Shown here piece by piece: positions 9,028-17,533 of a DNA stretch of 64,000 bases; the first letter of the stretch is position 1; every line of letters begins with the position of its first letter. Both the position numbers and the translations under genes were made by a program. The notes below the pieces were generated by a model that saw only the letters and a list, made by a program, of their open reading frames with translations, did no database searches and had not been told where the DNA came from. This DNA is from Bacillota bacterium. GTDB taxonomy: Bacteria; Bacillota; Clostridia; Acetivibrionales; DTU013. Location of the stretch: positions 1 to 64,000 of the forward strand of contig JAEXNT010000032.1 in NCBI GenBank assembly GCA_023439545.1, written 5' to 3'.

Positions 9028-9996
9028 TTAAAATAAGCTTGATCCGGATACTTTCTTTGAAAAATAATTACTGGTATATACCAAAGCAAGAGAAATAACT
9101 GATTGTATCAAACCCATTGCCGAAGCAAAGGAATACCTCCCTTTGGCTATTCCTATACTTAACGTATATGTTTGAATTATGTTGGAAGTGTCGTAATTGG
9201 CAGTATTCCCAAGCAGATATGACTGTTCGAAATTGGAACCGCCCAGTCCACCGCCTAATAAGCTTCCCAATGCAAGGATCAGTACAACAACGATTGTATC
9301 TTTTATGCAGGGAAGCGTTATATGCCATATTCTCTGCAGCCTTCCGGCCCCATCTACAACAGCAGCCTGATATATTTCCTGATCTACGCCTACAATAGCT
9401 GCCAGAAAAATAATTGTCCACCAGCCCATTTCCTTCCACATGTCACTGATCACTGCAATTCCCCAGTAATATTTTTCTTCAGCCAAAAAGGATATGGGCA
9501 TATTAATAATCCCCAAATTTTCCATCGCCTGATTCACTAACCCGGTTTGTTGGTTTAAGAGTGCGAAAATCAATCCCGAAGCTACTACCCAGGATATAAA
9601 GTGAGGAAGATAGCTTACCGTTTGTACTGCGCTTTTTAACTTCTTGTTCCTTACTTCATTTAATATTACGGCAAAAATAATAGGAGCGGGAAATGTAAAT
9701 ATAATTTTAAGGACACTAATGACCAAAGTATTTCTTACAATAGGCCAGAAATACGCATCATTGAAAAAATCGACAAAATGCTTGAAACCAACCCACTCAC
9801 TTGTAAAATAACCCATAAATCCGGTTCTCAGGTCATAATCCTTGAATGCGATTATTATACCAATCATGGGGATGTAAGCAAAAATGAACAGATAAACTAT
9901 CCCCATCAACGTAAAGGCTTGCAAATACTTTTGTTGCTTTAGCTCTTTCCACAGATTTTTTCTTGATGAAACTATATTGAAATTTTGTGTTTTCAA
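9028..9996 (-). CDS. ABC sugar transporter permease (LplB type)
   Basis: A 322-residue permease, partner of the gene that follows. It has the LplB-like opening 'YLQAFTLMGIVYLFIFAYIP', and an EAA-like loop 'EIYQAAVVDGAGRLQRIWHI'. The start is TTG, supported by GGAGG seven bases upstream. LplB/LplC permeases with a solute-binding protein of about 550 residues usually import oligosaccharides. It is separated from the binding-protein gene by a strong stem-loop. Confidence 0.92.
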   Translation of the reverse strand: MKTQNFNIVSSRKNLWKELKQQKYLQAFTLMGIVYLFIFAYIPMIGIIIAFKDYDLRTGFMGYFTSEWVGFKHFVDFFNDAYFWPIVRNTLVISVLKIIFTFPAPIIFAVILNEVRNKKLKSAVQTVSYLPHFISWVVASGLIFALLNQQTGLVNQAMENLGIINMPISFLAEEKYYWGIAVISDMWKEMGWWTIIFLAAIVGVDQEIYQAAVVDGAGRLQRIWHITLPCIKDTIVVVLILALGSLLGGGLGGSNFEQSYLLGNTANYDTSNIIQTYTLSIGIAKGRYSFASAMGLIQSVISLALVYTSNYFSKKVSGSSLF

Positions 9997-10071
9997 CGAA
10001 TCGCCTCCGCCTTAAATTAACTTTCTATTGGAATAACCTAAGATAAATTATAAGTTACTGCTGCATAATTC

Positions 10072-10120
10072 CCCGGTTCAAGGTTAATGAAATTTATACT
10101 TCCATCAACCTTGAACCGGG
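10072..10120 (-). terminator. Intercistronic stem-loop between binding protein and permeases
   Basis: Perfect 14-bp arms (10072-10085 and 10107-10120, CCCGGTTCAAGGTT type) enclose a 21-base loop. No T-run follows on the minus strand. I read it as an mRNA-stabilising or partially attenuating hairpin that would keep binding-protein mRNA above permease mRNA, as in maltose-type operons; this role is inferred. Confidence 0.6.
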
Positions 10121-10144
10121 TGGTTTTACTGAAATGCTTACCTT

Positions 10145-11803
10145 TTATTCCTGGTATTTGGTGATGACTTTTGCATAATTGTTATTCATGTATTTTTCGA
10201 CATCATCCAGTCCCATCTTCTTGAGCTGCTCTATCGTTTTGTTGTATTCAGCTACGGCTGTATCTTCGCTGTTGCTAATAATAATGGCTGTATCCTGAGC
10301 TTTAAGGTATTCTTGGATTTTTGCATATGAATCAAATTCAGGACTACCTAACTTAGGATTGACAAATGCCAGGGCAGGCTGTCTATCAACATATGGTTTG
10401 ATTTTTTGTGTCAGATTGAAATTATCGTTATAACCGTCGGGTTTAATTCTTCCGACATATTCCATGCCGTTTATTTTCGCTGTTGTCAACCATCCCCATT
10501 GTACAATACCGGTTTCAGTGTACGTACGTTTAGTAAAATCATCGGGACGTATCGGCAGTCCTCTGGAATCAAGAGTATAGTGTGTTCCTTCTATACCCCA
10601 GCTGGTTAGCTTATCTCCCTCAGGTGAACGTAAATATTCAAGGAAGTTGACAGCTCTTGCTGGATTGGAGCAGTTCGTGGATACATAGCACCTTGCCCAC
10701 CCAAGGCTGGAGTCGATAACCTTGTATTTTGTCTCCCCATTATATTTTAACGGTTCCTGTAAAGACATAAATTCGTAATTCTCTCCCGATTGATCAAATT
10801 TCAGATTTGCATCGTCGGATACTTTGCAGTTAAAACCTACGGCAAAAACGTTGCCGCTATTAACTACCTGATTGAATTGGTCCATATTATAAGTAAAGGT
10901 TTCTTTCGGTAATAGCCCTTCCCTGAATAACCTATTCACATACTTATAGTATTCCAGATATACCGGATCCGTAATGCCAATTTTAACAGTCCCACTACCA
11001 TCTACATAGGCTTTGTCCTTAACCTGCAGGCCCATGAATACGGTAAATGGAGATTGCCAATCAACATATTGAACCATTGGAGTCATTTTAGGATATTTTT
11101 CTTTGACCATTTTTAATACATTGTAGAAATCATCAAATGATTCCAGTTTAGGATTTCCCAATGCCTCCATGATATCCTTCCTTACGTGAAGCCATGAATT
11201 TCCGACAGACGGGAGAACATTCTGGTCCTTCCAATCTTCATCATTTGCATAAGTATTTGTAAGAGCATAGATATGTCCGTCATCTTCAGTATTGTTACTT
11301 ACTTCATCAGGTGCAAGCAATTGCAGAAATTCCGGACAATACTGTTTCGCTAAATCATCCAATGATAAGCTGAAATCGGATGAATTCAATTTGCTAAACA
11401 TCGGTGCACTTTCGGTATAAATAAGATCCGGCATTTGATTTGATGCGATTAAAACATCAAGCTGAGAAGCATCGGTGGCTTTGGTCACGTCCAAAGTAAT
11501 ACCCGTATTTTTAGTGATAACAGGCGATATATCGTCTTTTCCCCAAGTATCAACAGCATACCAGCTCATATCGATAAATGCGCTAAGTGTTACAGGTGAT
11601 GTGTCTTTCTTCCATGATAGATCTGCTGTATCCCATGTAATAGGTTCACCGGAATTTTGTGCAACTGCGGTTTGTCCCTGGGTCGTCTGTGCAGCCGTTG
11701 TTGCCTGGGTGGTGGAATCCTTGTCATTTGCTTGACCACAGCCCGCAAATACGAAAACGAAAACGAGCATTGATAGCAAAATACATGTTGTTGTCTTTTT
11801 CAC
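10145..11803 (-). CDS. Extracellular solute-binding lipoprotein (LplA type)
   Basis: The 552-residue protein begins with a lipoprotein signal: 'MKKTTTCILLSMLVFVFVFA' followed by GC, placing the lipidated cysteine at residue 22. A Thr/Gln-rich linker ('TTQATTAAQTTQGQTA') follows, then a type 1 sugar-binding domain. Its length matches LplA/family-1 binding proteins that deliver oligosaccharides to LplB/LplC permeases. GTG is the start, with GGAGGAAGTATT before it. It lies between nanE and the permease genes, so the ligand is probably an N-acetylhexosamine-containing oligosaccharide (inference). Confidence 0.92.
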   Translation of the reverse strand: MKKTTTCILLSMLVFVFVFAGCGQANDKDSTTQATTAAQTTQGQTAVAQNSGEPITWDTADLSWKKDTSPVTLSAFIDMSWYAVDTWGKDDISPVITKNTGITLDVTKATDASQLDVLIASNQMPDLIYTESAPMFSKLNSSDFSLSLDDLAKQYCPEFLQLLAPDEVSNNTEDDGHIYALTNTYANDEDWKDQNVLPSVGNSWLHVRKDIMEALGNPKLESFDDFYNVLKMVKEKYPKMTPMVQYVDWQSPFTVFMGLQVKDKAYVDGSGTVKIGITDPVYLEYYKYVNRLFREGLLPKETFTYNMDQFNQVVNSGNVFAVGFNCKVSDDANLKFDQSGENYEFMSLQEPLKYNGETKYKVIDSSLGWARCYVSTNCSNPARAVNFLEYLRSPEGDKLTSWGIEGTHYTLDSRGLPIRPDDFTKRTYTETGIVQWGWLTTAKINGMEYVGRIKPDGYNDNFNLTQKIKPYVDRQPALAFVNPKLGSPEFDSYAKIQEYLKAQDTAIIISNSEDTAVAEYNKTIEQLKKMGLDDVEKYMNNNYAKVITKYQE

Positions 11804-12044
11804 AATACTTCCTCCTTTAATTTTTTGTTATGCTTATTTCAGCAGACATCTTCCTTAACAACGAAGATTCTAAATTAAACTATCTGATATGTCTGCAGCC
11901 ATACTCGGATAATCCAATACAATCTCCCTTATCCATTAAGTGAAAGGCCGAATTCCTTCAAGGTTTATTTGGATTGCGGCTTGACCTAATGGGCTATTCA
12001 GCTATAATGCCTGCCAAACTTTGATTTTAAGAATTACTGAGGCT

Positions 12045-12749
12045 TTATGATATATCCATTTTGCTTATTTCATTATTAATAGCCTCAATGTAATGGCGCG
12101 TAATTTCATGAGGCCTTGTGATTGCGCCTCCTACAACTATTGCATATGCCCCCATTCTCAAAGCCCTGGCAATATGCTCAGCAGACCTTATCCTCCCTTC
12201 TGCAATAACAGGTGCTTTTGTTTTAGCTGAGAGCTGCCTTATTAAATCAAAATCAGGCTCTTCTGACTTTAAGCTGTAGGATGTGTATCCTGATAAAGTT
12301 GTGGAGATAATATCAAATCCAAGTTCATCAGCTTTGATTCCTTCTTCATACGTAGATATATCGGCCATTACCGGAATATTTGGATATTTTCGTTTAATAT
12401 CCATGAAAAATATCTCCGTAGTGATATTGTCTGGTTTTAGCCTTTTAGTCGCATCAATGGATATTATATCGGCACCCGCGTCAACTACCCTATCCACTTC
12501 AAACATCGTTGGTGTAATGTACGGTTCATACCCCTTATATACTATTTTAATGAGGCCTATGACAGGAATAGCAACCTCTTTCTTAATCTCCTTGATGTCA
12601 TCATATCCATTTGCCCTGATTGCCGACGCTCCACCCATTTCAGCCGATCTGGCTATTTTGCTCATAATTATCGGGCTGCACAGTGGCTCGCCGTCCAAAG
12701 CCTGGCACGATACTATCAAGGTGTTTTTCAATGAGTTAATTATTTTCAC
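12045..12749 (-). CDS. nanE: N-acylglucosamine-6-phosphate 2-epimerase (ManNAc-6-P to GlcNAc-6-P)
   Basis: NanE converts N-acetylmannosamine-6-phosphate to N-acetylglucosamine-6-phosphate in the cytoplasm. The 234-residue TIM-barrel protein matches the family in length and in 'SAEMGGASAIRANGYDDIKE', the catalytic-lysine strand 'VIGLIKI', 'GADIISIDATKR' and 'APVIAEGRIRS'. The start is GTG (12749), with GAGGGG five bases upstream. It is the first gene of the operon and has its own likely promoter. No sialic acid lyase, GlcNAc-6-P deacetylase or glucosamine-6-P deaminase is in the window, so the pathway must finish elsewhere. Confidence 0.92.
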   Translation of the reverse strand: MKIINSLKNTLIVSCQALDGEPLCSPIIMSKIARSAEMGGASAIRANGYDDIKEIKKEVAIPVIGLIKIVYKGYEPYITPTMFEVDRVVDAGADIISIDATKRLKPDNITTEIFFMDIKRKYPNIPVMADISTYEEGIKADELGFDIISTTLSGYTSYSLKSEEPDFDLIRQLSAKTKAPVIAEGRIRSAEHIARALRMGAYAIVVGGAITRPHEITRHYIEAINNEISKMDIS

Positions 12750-12789
12750 TTTAACCCCTCTTCTTTTTTAGAGTGTCATTTTTTAGTTT

Positions 12790-12818
12790 ATAATATAGTA
12801 TTCTTCAAATTATGAAAA
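12790..12818 (-). promoter_or_regulatory. Likely sigma-A promoter of the nanE operon
   Basis: Reading the minus strand, TTTTCA (4/6 of the -35 consensus) is separated by 17 bases from TATTAT (-10, 5/6). The -10 lies about 40 bases before the nanE start in very AT-rich DNA. Confidence 0.45.
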
Positions 12819-12995
12819 AATCCTTTTTTTAATTTATAAAAATAAATATTTTTTTTATTAGTGCTTATCTTTTTTATTCATTTAAATATGAATATAATAA
12901 AAAATGGTAAGATTGTAAGGTATAACTGCTATTACGCCATTCCAGCAGATAAAGTTATAATCAAATTAGTGGTTTTGTCTGGAATCACAGGTTAA

Positions 12996-13460
12996 GTATT
13001 GTTAATTTCCAATTTCCTAGATACAAGCGGCGAGCTTGTTGAGATAAAGGAATATAAATATGAAATTATTGATTCCAAACGTAATTCAACAACATTAATT
13101 TATGGATGCTGGGTTAGCATTTATCACTAGAGCAAGGGAGAAGCATGGTGGTTTAATAAGGATCTGGCAAAATTGACCGACCTTGATTGGAAAGATCAGA
13201 TATACGCCTTAAATAAAGCAAAAATAAATAGCATTATAGTAGAAAATGTTTTCTACTGCAGCGAATATGCCGATAGGCACAATATTACAACTGGTAATTA
13301 TAGAGGGCTGGCTTTTTATCCCTCACAAATATAAGGAAAGATTTCCTCTAAGCTCCGAGGATCCACTGGAAGTAATTCTTTCTGCCGCTGACAAATGCGG
13401 CATGCAGGCCGGGCAAATGTACATGCATTCATCCGTTTCGCGAGCAGTAAGACGGGGCGC
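12996..13460 (+). pseudogene. Decayed DUF4434-like gene
   Basis: An open frame from 12996 encodes 'FLDTSGELVEIKEYKYEI', then hits TAG at 13128-13130, where the context suggests a lost Trp codon. The same frame continues with 'GEAWWFNKDLAKLTDLDWKD', 'INSIIVENVFY' and 'GLAFYPS'. Near 13320 it must shift by one base to read 'SSEDPLEVILSAADKCGMQ'. The last two pieces are typical of DUF4434-type TIM-barrel proteins. Homology ends near 13440, followed by repeat copy B. One stop, one frameshift and loss of both ends make it a pseudogene. Confidence 0.6.
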
Positions 13461-13501
13461 GCAGAGACAAGGCATCGTGCGCAGGAAAAGTTACAGGCTG
13501 T
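13461..13501 (+). repeat. 41-bp direct repeat, copy B
   Basis: Same orientation as copy A (1259-1299), with 39 of 41 bases identical. Here it abuts the broken 3' end of the DUF4434-like pseudogene. In one frame it would encode a basic tail ending 'RRKSYRL' and a stop, so it may be the end of a lost gene of a mobile element; I cannot identify that gene. Confidence 0.85.
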
Positions 13502-13763
13502 AAAGTGTTGCTAAGCTCGAATACGGTGTAAGGAACCACAACCTGCGGCACGGACGCCGCAGGCGCTGTATCATGCGCCAAGGACGGCGAATGATCAGCA
13601 AAGGCAAATGTGACGCATCAACTAAAAGATCAATCGATGCGTCACACTTACCATGCGTGAGAGTGGGCATTACTTTAACAACCTGTCCTTGAGGGCGCGG
13701 ATGCCGGCTCTCTGCCCGCTGCGCCTACGCTACACGAATAGTTTGATGTTCTATCATTCTCAT
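13502..13763. other. Gene-free stretch with two hairpins
   Basis: There is no gene. Two perfect inverted repeats are visible: CCTGCGGC/GCCGCAGG at 13542-13563 with a 6-base loop, and TGTGACGCATC/GATGCGTCACA at 13609-13646 with a 16-base loop. Neither is followed by a T-run. They may be remnants of the same lost element as the 41-bp repeat. Confidence 0.55.
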
Positions 13764-13801
13764 AAAAAAACGGGAAAGGTCCGGAATTGGATCCTTTCCC
13801 G
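13764..13801 (-). terminator. Rho-independent terminator after gpmI
   Basis: On the minus strand, CGGGAAAGG pairs with CCTTTCCCG (arms 13793-13801 and 13771-13779), followed by a run of seven T. It ends the glycolytic transcript. Confidence 0.9.
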
Positions 13802-13819
13802 CCTTCATATCACTATTGC

Positions 13820-15352
13820 TTACTTCAGCAGCGACCCTCCAGTCATTTCTGCCGGTTTCTCAAGCCCGAGAAGCTCCAGCATCGTCGGAGCCAGATCAGC
13901 CAGGCGGCCTTCCTTGAGCTGTTTTTCTCCCAAGCCTATACCGATCAGCGGCACGACGTTCGTCGTATGTGCGGTGAACGGCCCGCCTGTCTCATAATCG
14001 AGCATCTGCTCGGCATTGCCATGGTCTGCGGTAATCAGCGCAACGCCGTTCTGCGCCTGTATCGCCTTTATAATTTTGCCGAGGCATACATCGATAGCTT
14101 CAACGGCCGCCTTCGCAGCGTCGAATATGCCCGTGTGCCCTACCATATCACAGTTTGCAAAATTCAGCACGATAACGTCGTACTGCTTTGAATCGATCCT
14201 CTTCAGTACTTCCTCCGTCACCTCATACGCGCTCATTTCCGGCTTGAGGTCGTAAGTTGCGACCTTGGGCGAAGGGATCAGCGCGCGGTCCTCTCCCTCG
14301 TACATTGCCTCCACACCGCCGTTGAAGAAGAACGTGACGTGCGCATATTTCTCAGTTTCTGCAATTCTGAGCTGCTTCAACCCGTTTTTGCTTATATACT
14401 CGCCGAAGGTATTGCTCAGGCCTTCAGGCTTGAAGGCCACTTTTACGTTCGGGATGGTCTTGTCATACTGCGTCATGCAGACGTAGTACAGAGGGAAAAA
14501 GCCGTTCGGTCTTTCGAAGCCTGTAAAATCAGGATCCACAAAGGTCCTTGTGATCTCTCTTGCACGGTCGGGTCTGAAATTAAAGAATATGACAGAGTCG
14601 TTCTTGGCAATAGCAGCCAGCGGCTTGCCCTCCTTTACGATAACTGTCGGTTTGACGAATTCATCGAATTCCTGCCTGGCATAGGATTCCGCCACTGCCT
14701 GGCCGGCTGATGCAGCTGCAAGACCCTGTCCGAGTGTCATGGCGTCATAGGCGAGTTTGACCCTCTCCCAGCGGTTATCCCTGTCCATCGCATAATAACG
14801 TCCCATGACGCTTGCGATCCTGCCCGTTCCGATTTCGGCAAGCTTTGCCTCGAGTTCTTCTACATAGCCTTTGGCGCTGTCCGGCGGGACGTCCCTGCCG
14901 TCGAAGAAGCAATGTATATAGACTTCATTCAATCCATACTGCTTCGCCATTTCGACAAGCGCATAGAGATGAGTGTTATGGCTGTGAACGCCGCCGTCAG
15001 ACAGCAGTCCGAACAGATGGAGCTTGGAATTGTTGTTCTTGCAGTTTTCCATAGCCCCAATGAACTCCTGTTTCTCAAAAAAGTCCCGGTCCTCTATGGA
15101 CTTTGTGATTCTGGTAAGTTCCTGATACACTATCCTGCCTGCGCCTATATTGGTGTGCCCTACTTCCGAATTGCCCATCTGGCCCTTGGGGAGGCCTACG
15201 TCCATACCGCTTGTATGAATGATGGTATTCGGGTAGTTTTTCATAAAGCTGTCCAGATTCGGCTTGTTTGCCGCCATGATCGCATTCCCCTCTGAACGCG
15301 GATTGACCCCGAAGCCGTCCAGTATGATCAATGAAACCAGTTTATTTTTCAT
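13820..15352 (-). CDS. gpmI: 2,3-bisphosphoglycerate-independent phosphoglycerate mutase
   Basis: Interconverts 3- and 2-phosphoglycerate using two Mn2+ ions and a phosphoserine intermediate. The 510-residue length is typical. The N-terminal metal motif 'LIILDGFG', the phosphoserine motif 'GQMGNSEVGHTNIGAGR', 'FFDGRDVPP' and the C-terminal metal motif 'ITADHGNAEQM' are all present. ATG 15352 is chosen because AAGGAG stands eight bases upstream; a TTG further up overlaps that site. It follows pgk-tpi on the same strand, with a terminator between, so it may also have its own promoter. Confidence 0.97.
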   Translation of the reverse strand: MKNKLVSLIILDGFGVNPRSEGNAIMAANKPNLDSFMKNYPNTIIHTSGMDVGLPKGQMGNSEVGHTNIGAGRIVYQELTRITKSIEDRDFFEKQEFIGAMENCKNNNSKLHLFGLLSDGGVHSHNTHLYALVEMAKQYGLNEVYIHCFFDGRDVPPDSAKGYVEELEAKLAEIGTGRIASVMGRYYAMDRDNRWERVKLAYDAMTLGQGLAAASAGQAVAESYARQEFDEFVKPTVIVKEGKPLAAIAKNDSVIFFNFRPDRAREITRTFVDPDFTGFERPNGFFPLYYVCMTQYDKTIPNVKVAFKPEGLSNTFGEYISKNGLKQLRIAETEKYAHVTFFFNGGVEAMYEGEDRALIPSPKVATYDLKPEMSAYEVTEEVLKRIDSKQYDVIVLNFANCDMVGHTGIFDAAKAAVEAIDVCLGKIIKAIQAQNGVALITADHGNAEQMLDYETGGPFTAHTTNVVPLIGIGLGEKQLKEGRLADLAPTMLELLGLEKPAEMTGGSLLK

Positions 15353-15421
15353 GGTATTAGCTCCTTTTGACAATGTTCCTTTGCATATATTTACCCGGCT
15401 GTGCCGGACTTGTAACCTACC

Positions 15422-15454
15422 AAAAAAGGCTGCCTGTTGAGACAGCCCTTTTTT
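15422..15454 (-). terminator. Terminator between pgk-tpi and gpmI
   Basis: On the minus strand, a GGGCTGTCT...AGGCAGCC stem is flanked by A- and T-runs, giving a T6 tail. It may attenuate rather than block read-through into gpmI. Confidence 0.85.
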
Positions 15455-15478
15455 ACTGGCAATGTTTTAGTTAACCAA

Positions 15479-17425
15479 TCACGCGTCGTACTTGACGATC
15501 TTCTCGAAATCGTCCAGCTTCAGGCTTGCGCCGCCTACCAGACCGCCGTCGATATCCGACATGTTGAAAAGCTCGGCCGCGTTGGCTGCGTTAACGCTGC
15601 CGCCGTACTGTATACGTACTGCGTCGGAAACTTCTTCTCCGTAAAGCGCCTTGACAGCTTCCCTGATGATGCCGCAAACTTCATTTGCCTGCTCATTGGT
15701 TGCAGTCTTTCCAGTTCCAATCGCCCAGATCGGCTCGTATGCGATGACCGTTTCCTTGACCTGGTCGGCGCTGAGTCCAAGCAGAGCTATCTTTACCTGG
15801 TACCTGATCAGGTCGGCTGTAACGCCCTGTTCCCTCTGTGTAAGCGATTCGCCCACGCAAACGATCGGTTTGAGTCCGTATTTGAATGCCGTATGGACCT
15901 TCTTGTTTACAGTCTCGTCGGTTTCAGCGAAATACTGTCTTCTCTCGGAATGGCCTATGATGACATAATCCACGCCAAGCTCCTTCAGCATCAGGCCTGA
16001 AACTTCGCCCGTAAATGCTCCTTTTTCCTCCCAGTGCATGTTCTGTGCGGCAACCTTTATATTGGAGCCTTCAGCTGCCTTGATGACGCCGGGGAGGCAT
16101 ACGAACGGAACGCCTACGACGACTTCGGCATCAGCGCCGGCCACTCTGGGCTTAAGAGCTGTAACGAACTCAATTGCTTCGGAAGCGGTTTTATTCATCT
16201 TCCAGTTGCCGGCCGCTATTTTTTTCCTTGGGTTTTCATCAAGCAGGCAAGCTATTCCGGGAAGGACTTTCCCTTCGAGGAACTCCAGTGATGCTCCGCC
16301 ACCGGTTGATATATGAGTTATCTTATCTGCATAACCAAGCTGTTCTACTGCCGCAGCGGAGTCGCCGCCGCCTACGATGGATACTGCGCCGGATTCAGCA
16401 ACAGCTCTTGCTATCTCCTTGGTACCGTTTGCGAAATTCGGGAATTCGAACACGCCCATCGGTCCGTTCCAGACTATCGTCTTGGCTTTCTTTATTTCCT
16501 TTGAGAACTTCTCTATGGTCAGCGAGCCTATGTCCATGCCCGACCAGCCATCCGGCATGTCGTCCGACGGAACATACTTGTGCTCTGTGTCGTTCTTGAA
16601 TTCCTTGCCTACAATGCTGCCGATCGGGAGCATCATAGCAACGCCTTTCTTTTCAGCCTTTGCCATCAATTCCTTGGCCAGGTCGATCTTGTCGTCTTCA
16701 CAAATTGAGTTGCCGATCTTGTAGCCCTTGGCCTTAAGGAACGTATAAGCCATGCCGCCGCCGATGATGAGCGTATCTACCTTGTCTATCAGGTTTTCTA
16801 TGACCTGAATCTTGTCAGACACCTTGGCGCCGCCGAGAATTGCAACGAAGGGCCTTGCAGGATGCGAGAGAGCCTTGCCCATTATCTCGACTTCCTTCTT
16901 AATCAGGTAACCGCAGACTGCAGGCAGGTAATCCGCAAGGCCTGCCGTGGAAGCATGAGCCCTGTGAGCCGTTCCGAATGCGTCGTTCACGTAGATTTCA
17001 GCCAGAGATGCGAGTTCCTTGGCAAATGCGGGATCATTCTTCTCCTCTTCCTTATGGAAACGAACATTCTCGAGCATGAGTACTTCGCCGTTTTTGAGAG
17101 CTGCAGCCTTTTCCTTGGCGTCGGGACCTATAACGTCCTTCGCCATGATGACCGGCTTGCCAAGCAGCTCGCTGAGCCTTGCTGCGGTCGGCTTCATGCT
17201 GAATTTATCCTCGGGACCGTTCTTCGGCCTGCCAAGATGGGAAACGAGTATTGTCTTTGCTCCGTTATCAACGAGGTATTTAATGGTAGGAAGCGCACCA
17301 ACTATTCTTTTATCGTCGGTGATCTTCAGGTTTTCATCCAGAGGTACATTGAAATCAACGCGGACAATGACTTTCTTGCCCTTGACGTCGATGTCTTCGA
17401 TGGACTTCTTGTTGTATAGTGCCAT
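15479..17425 (-). CDS. pgk-tpi: Phosphoglycerate kinase-triosephosphate isomerase fusion
   Basis: One continuous 648-residue frame joins two glycolytic enzymes. Residues 1-399 are a full phosphoglycerate kinase ('VIVRVDFNVPLDE', 'VSHLGRP', 'GGAKVSDKI', 'VWNGPMGVFE', 'GGGDSAAAVEQLG'). Residues 400-648 are a full triosephosphate isomerase with its catalytic Asn/Lys ('AGNWKMNK'), His ('IIGHSERR'), Glu ('VIAYEPIWAIGTGK') and phosphate loop ('IQYGGSV'). The linker is only a few residues. ATG 17425 has AAAGGA eight bases upstream. The junction (16216-16228) contains seven A in a row. A fused PGK-TPI is known from Thermotoga; here it lies between gap and gpmI, each separated by a terminator. Confidence 0.97.
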   Translation of the reverse strand: MALYNKKSIEDIDVKGKKVIVRVDFNVPLDENLKITDDKRIVGALPTIKYLVDNGAKTILVSHLGRPKNGPEDKFSMKPTAARLSELLGKPVIMAKDVIGPDAKEKAAALKNGEVLMLENVRFHKEEEKNDPAFAKELASLAEIYVNDAFGTAHRAHASTAGLADYLPAVCGYLIKKEVEIMGKALSHPARPFVAILGGAKVSDKIQVIENLIDKVDTLIIGGGMAYTFLKAKGYKIGNSICEDDKIDLAKELMAKAEKKGVAMMLPIGSIVGKEFKNDTEHKYVPSDDMPDGWSGMDIGSLTIEKFSKEIKKAKTIVWNGPMGVFEFPNFANGTKEIARAVAESGAVSIVGGGDSAAAVEQLGYADKITHISTGGGASLEFLEGKVLPGIACLLDENPRKKIAAGNWKMNKTASEAIEFVTALKPRVAGADAEVVVGVPFVCLPGVIKAAEGSNIKVAAQNMHWEEKGAFTGEVSGLMLKELGVDYVIIGHSERRQYFAETDETVNKKVHTAFKYGLKPIVCVGESLTQREQGVTADLIRYQVKIALLGLSADQVKETVIAYEPIWAIGTGKTATNEQANEVCGIIREAVKALYGEEVSDAVRIQYGGSVNAANAAELFNMSDIDGGLVGGASLKLDDFEKIVKYDA

Positions 17426-17450
17426 GACACTCATCCTTTCAAGAATATTT

Positions 17451-17506
17451 AAAATCAAAAGGCTCACCCTTCAACCACTCACTTAAGGTAAGGGTAAGAG
17501 TGAGCC
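17451..17506 (-). terminator. Terminator/attenuator between gap and pgk-tpi
   Basis: On the minus strand, GGCTCAC...CCCTT pairs with AAGGGTGAGCC (arms 17490-17506 and 17461-17471), followed by TTTTGATTTT. This leaves gap mRNA as an abundant monocistronic form, with partial read-through to pgk-tpi likely. Confidence 0.85.
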
Positions 17507-17533
17507 TTAAATTCGATCGAAACCGGTCAGAAC

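Noticed and set aside
1259..13501. The 41-bp repeats as att sites of an integrative element
   Set aside because: No integrase, tRNA target or mobility gene lies between them; the content is an ordinary metabolic operon.
13246..13503. Stand-alone 85-codon gene
   Set aside because: It is one frame of the frameshifted DUF4434-like pseudogene joined to the 41-bp repeat.
16219..16225. PGK-TPI fusion as a sequencing artefact
   Set aside because: An error in the A7 run is possible, but either indel would give an early stop and leave tpi without a start codon or a proper gene boundary; the given sequence is the one that yields two intact enzymes.
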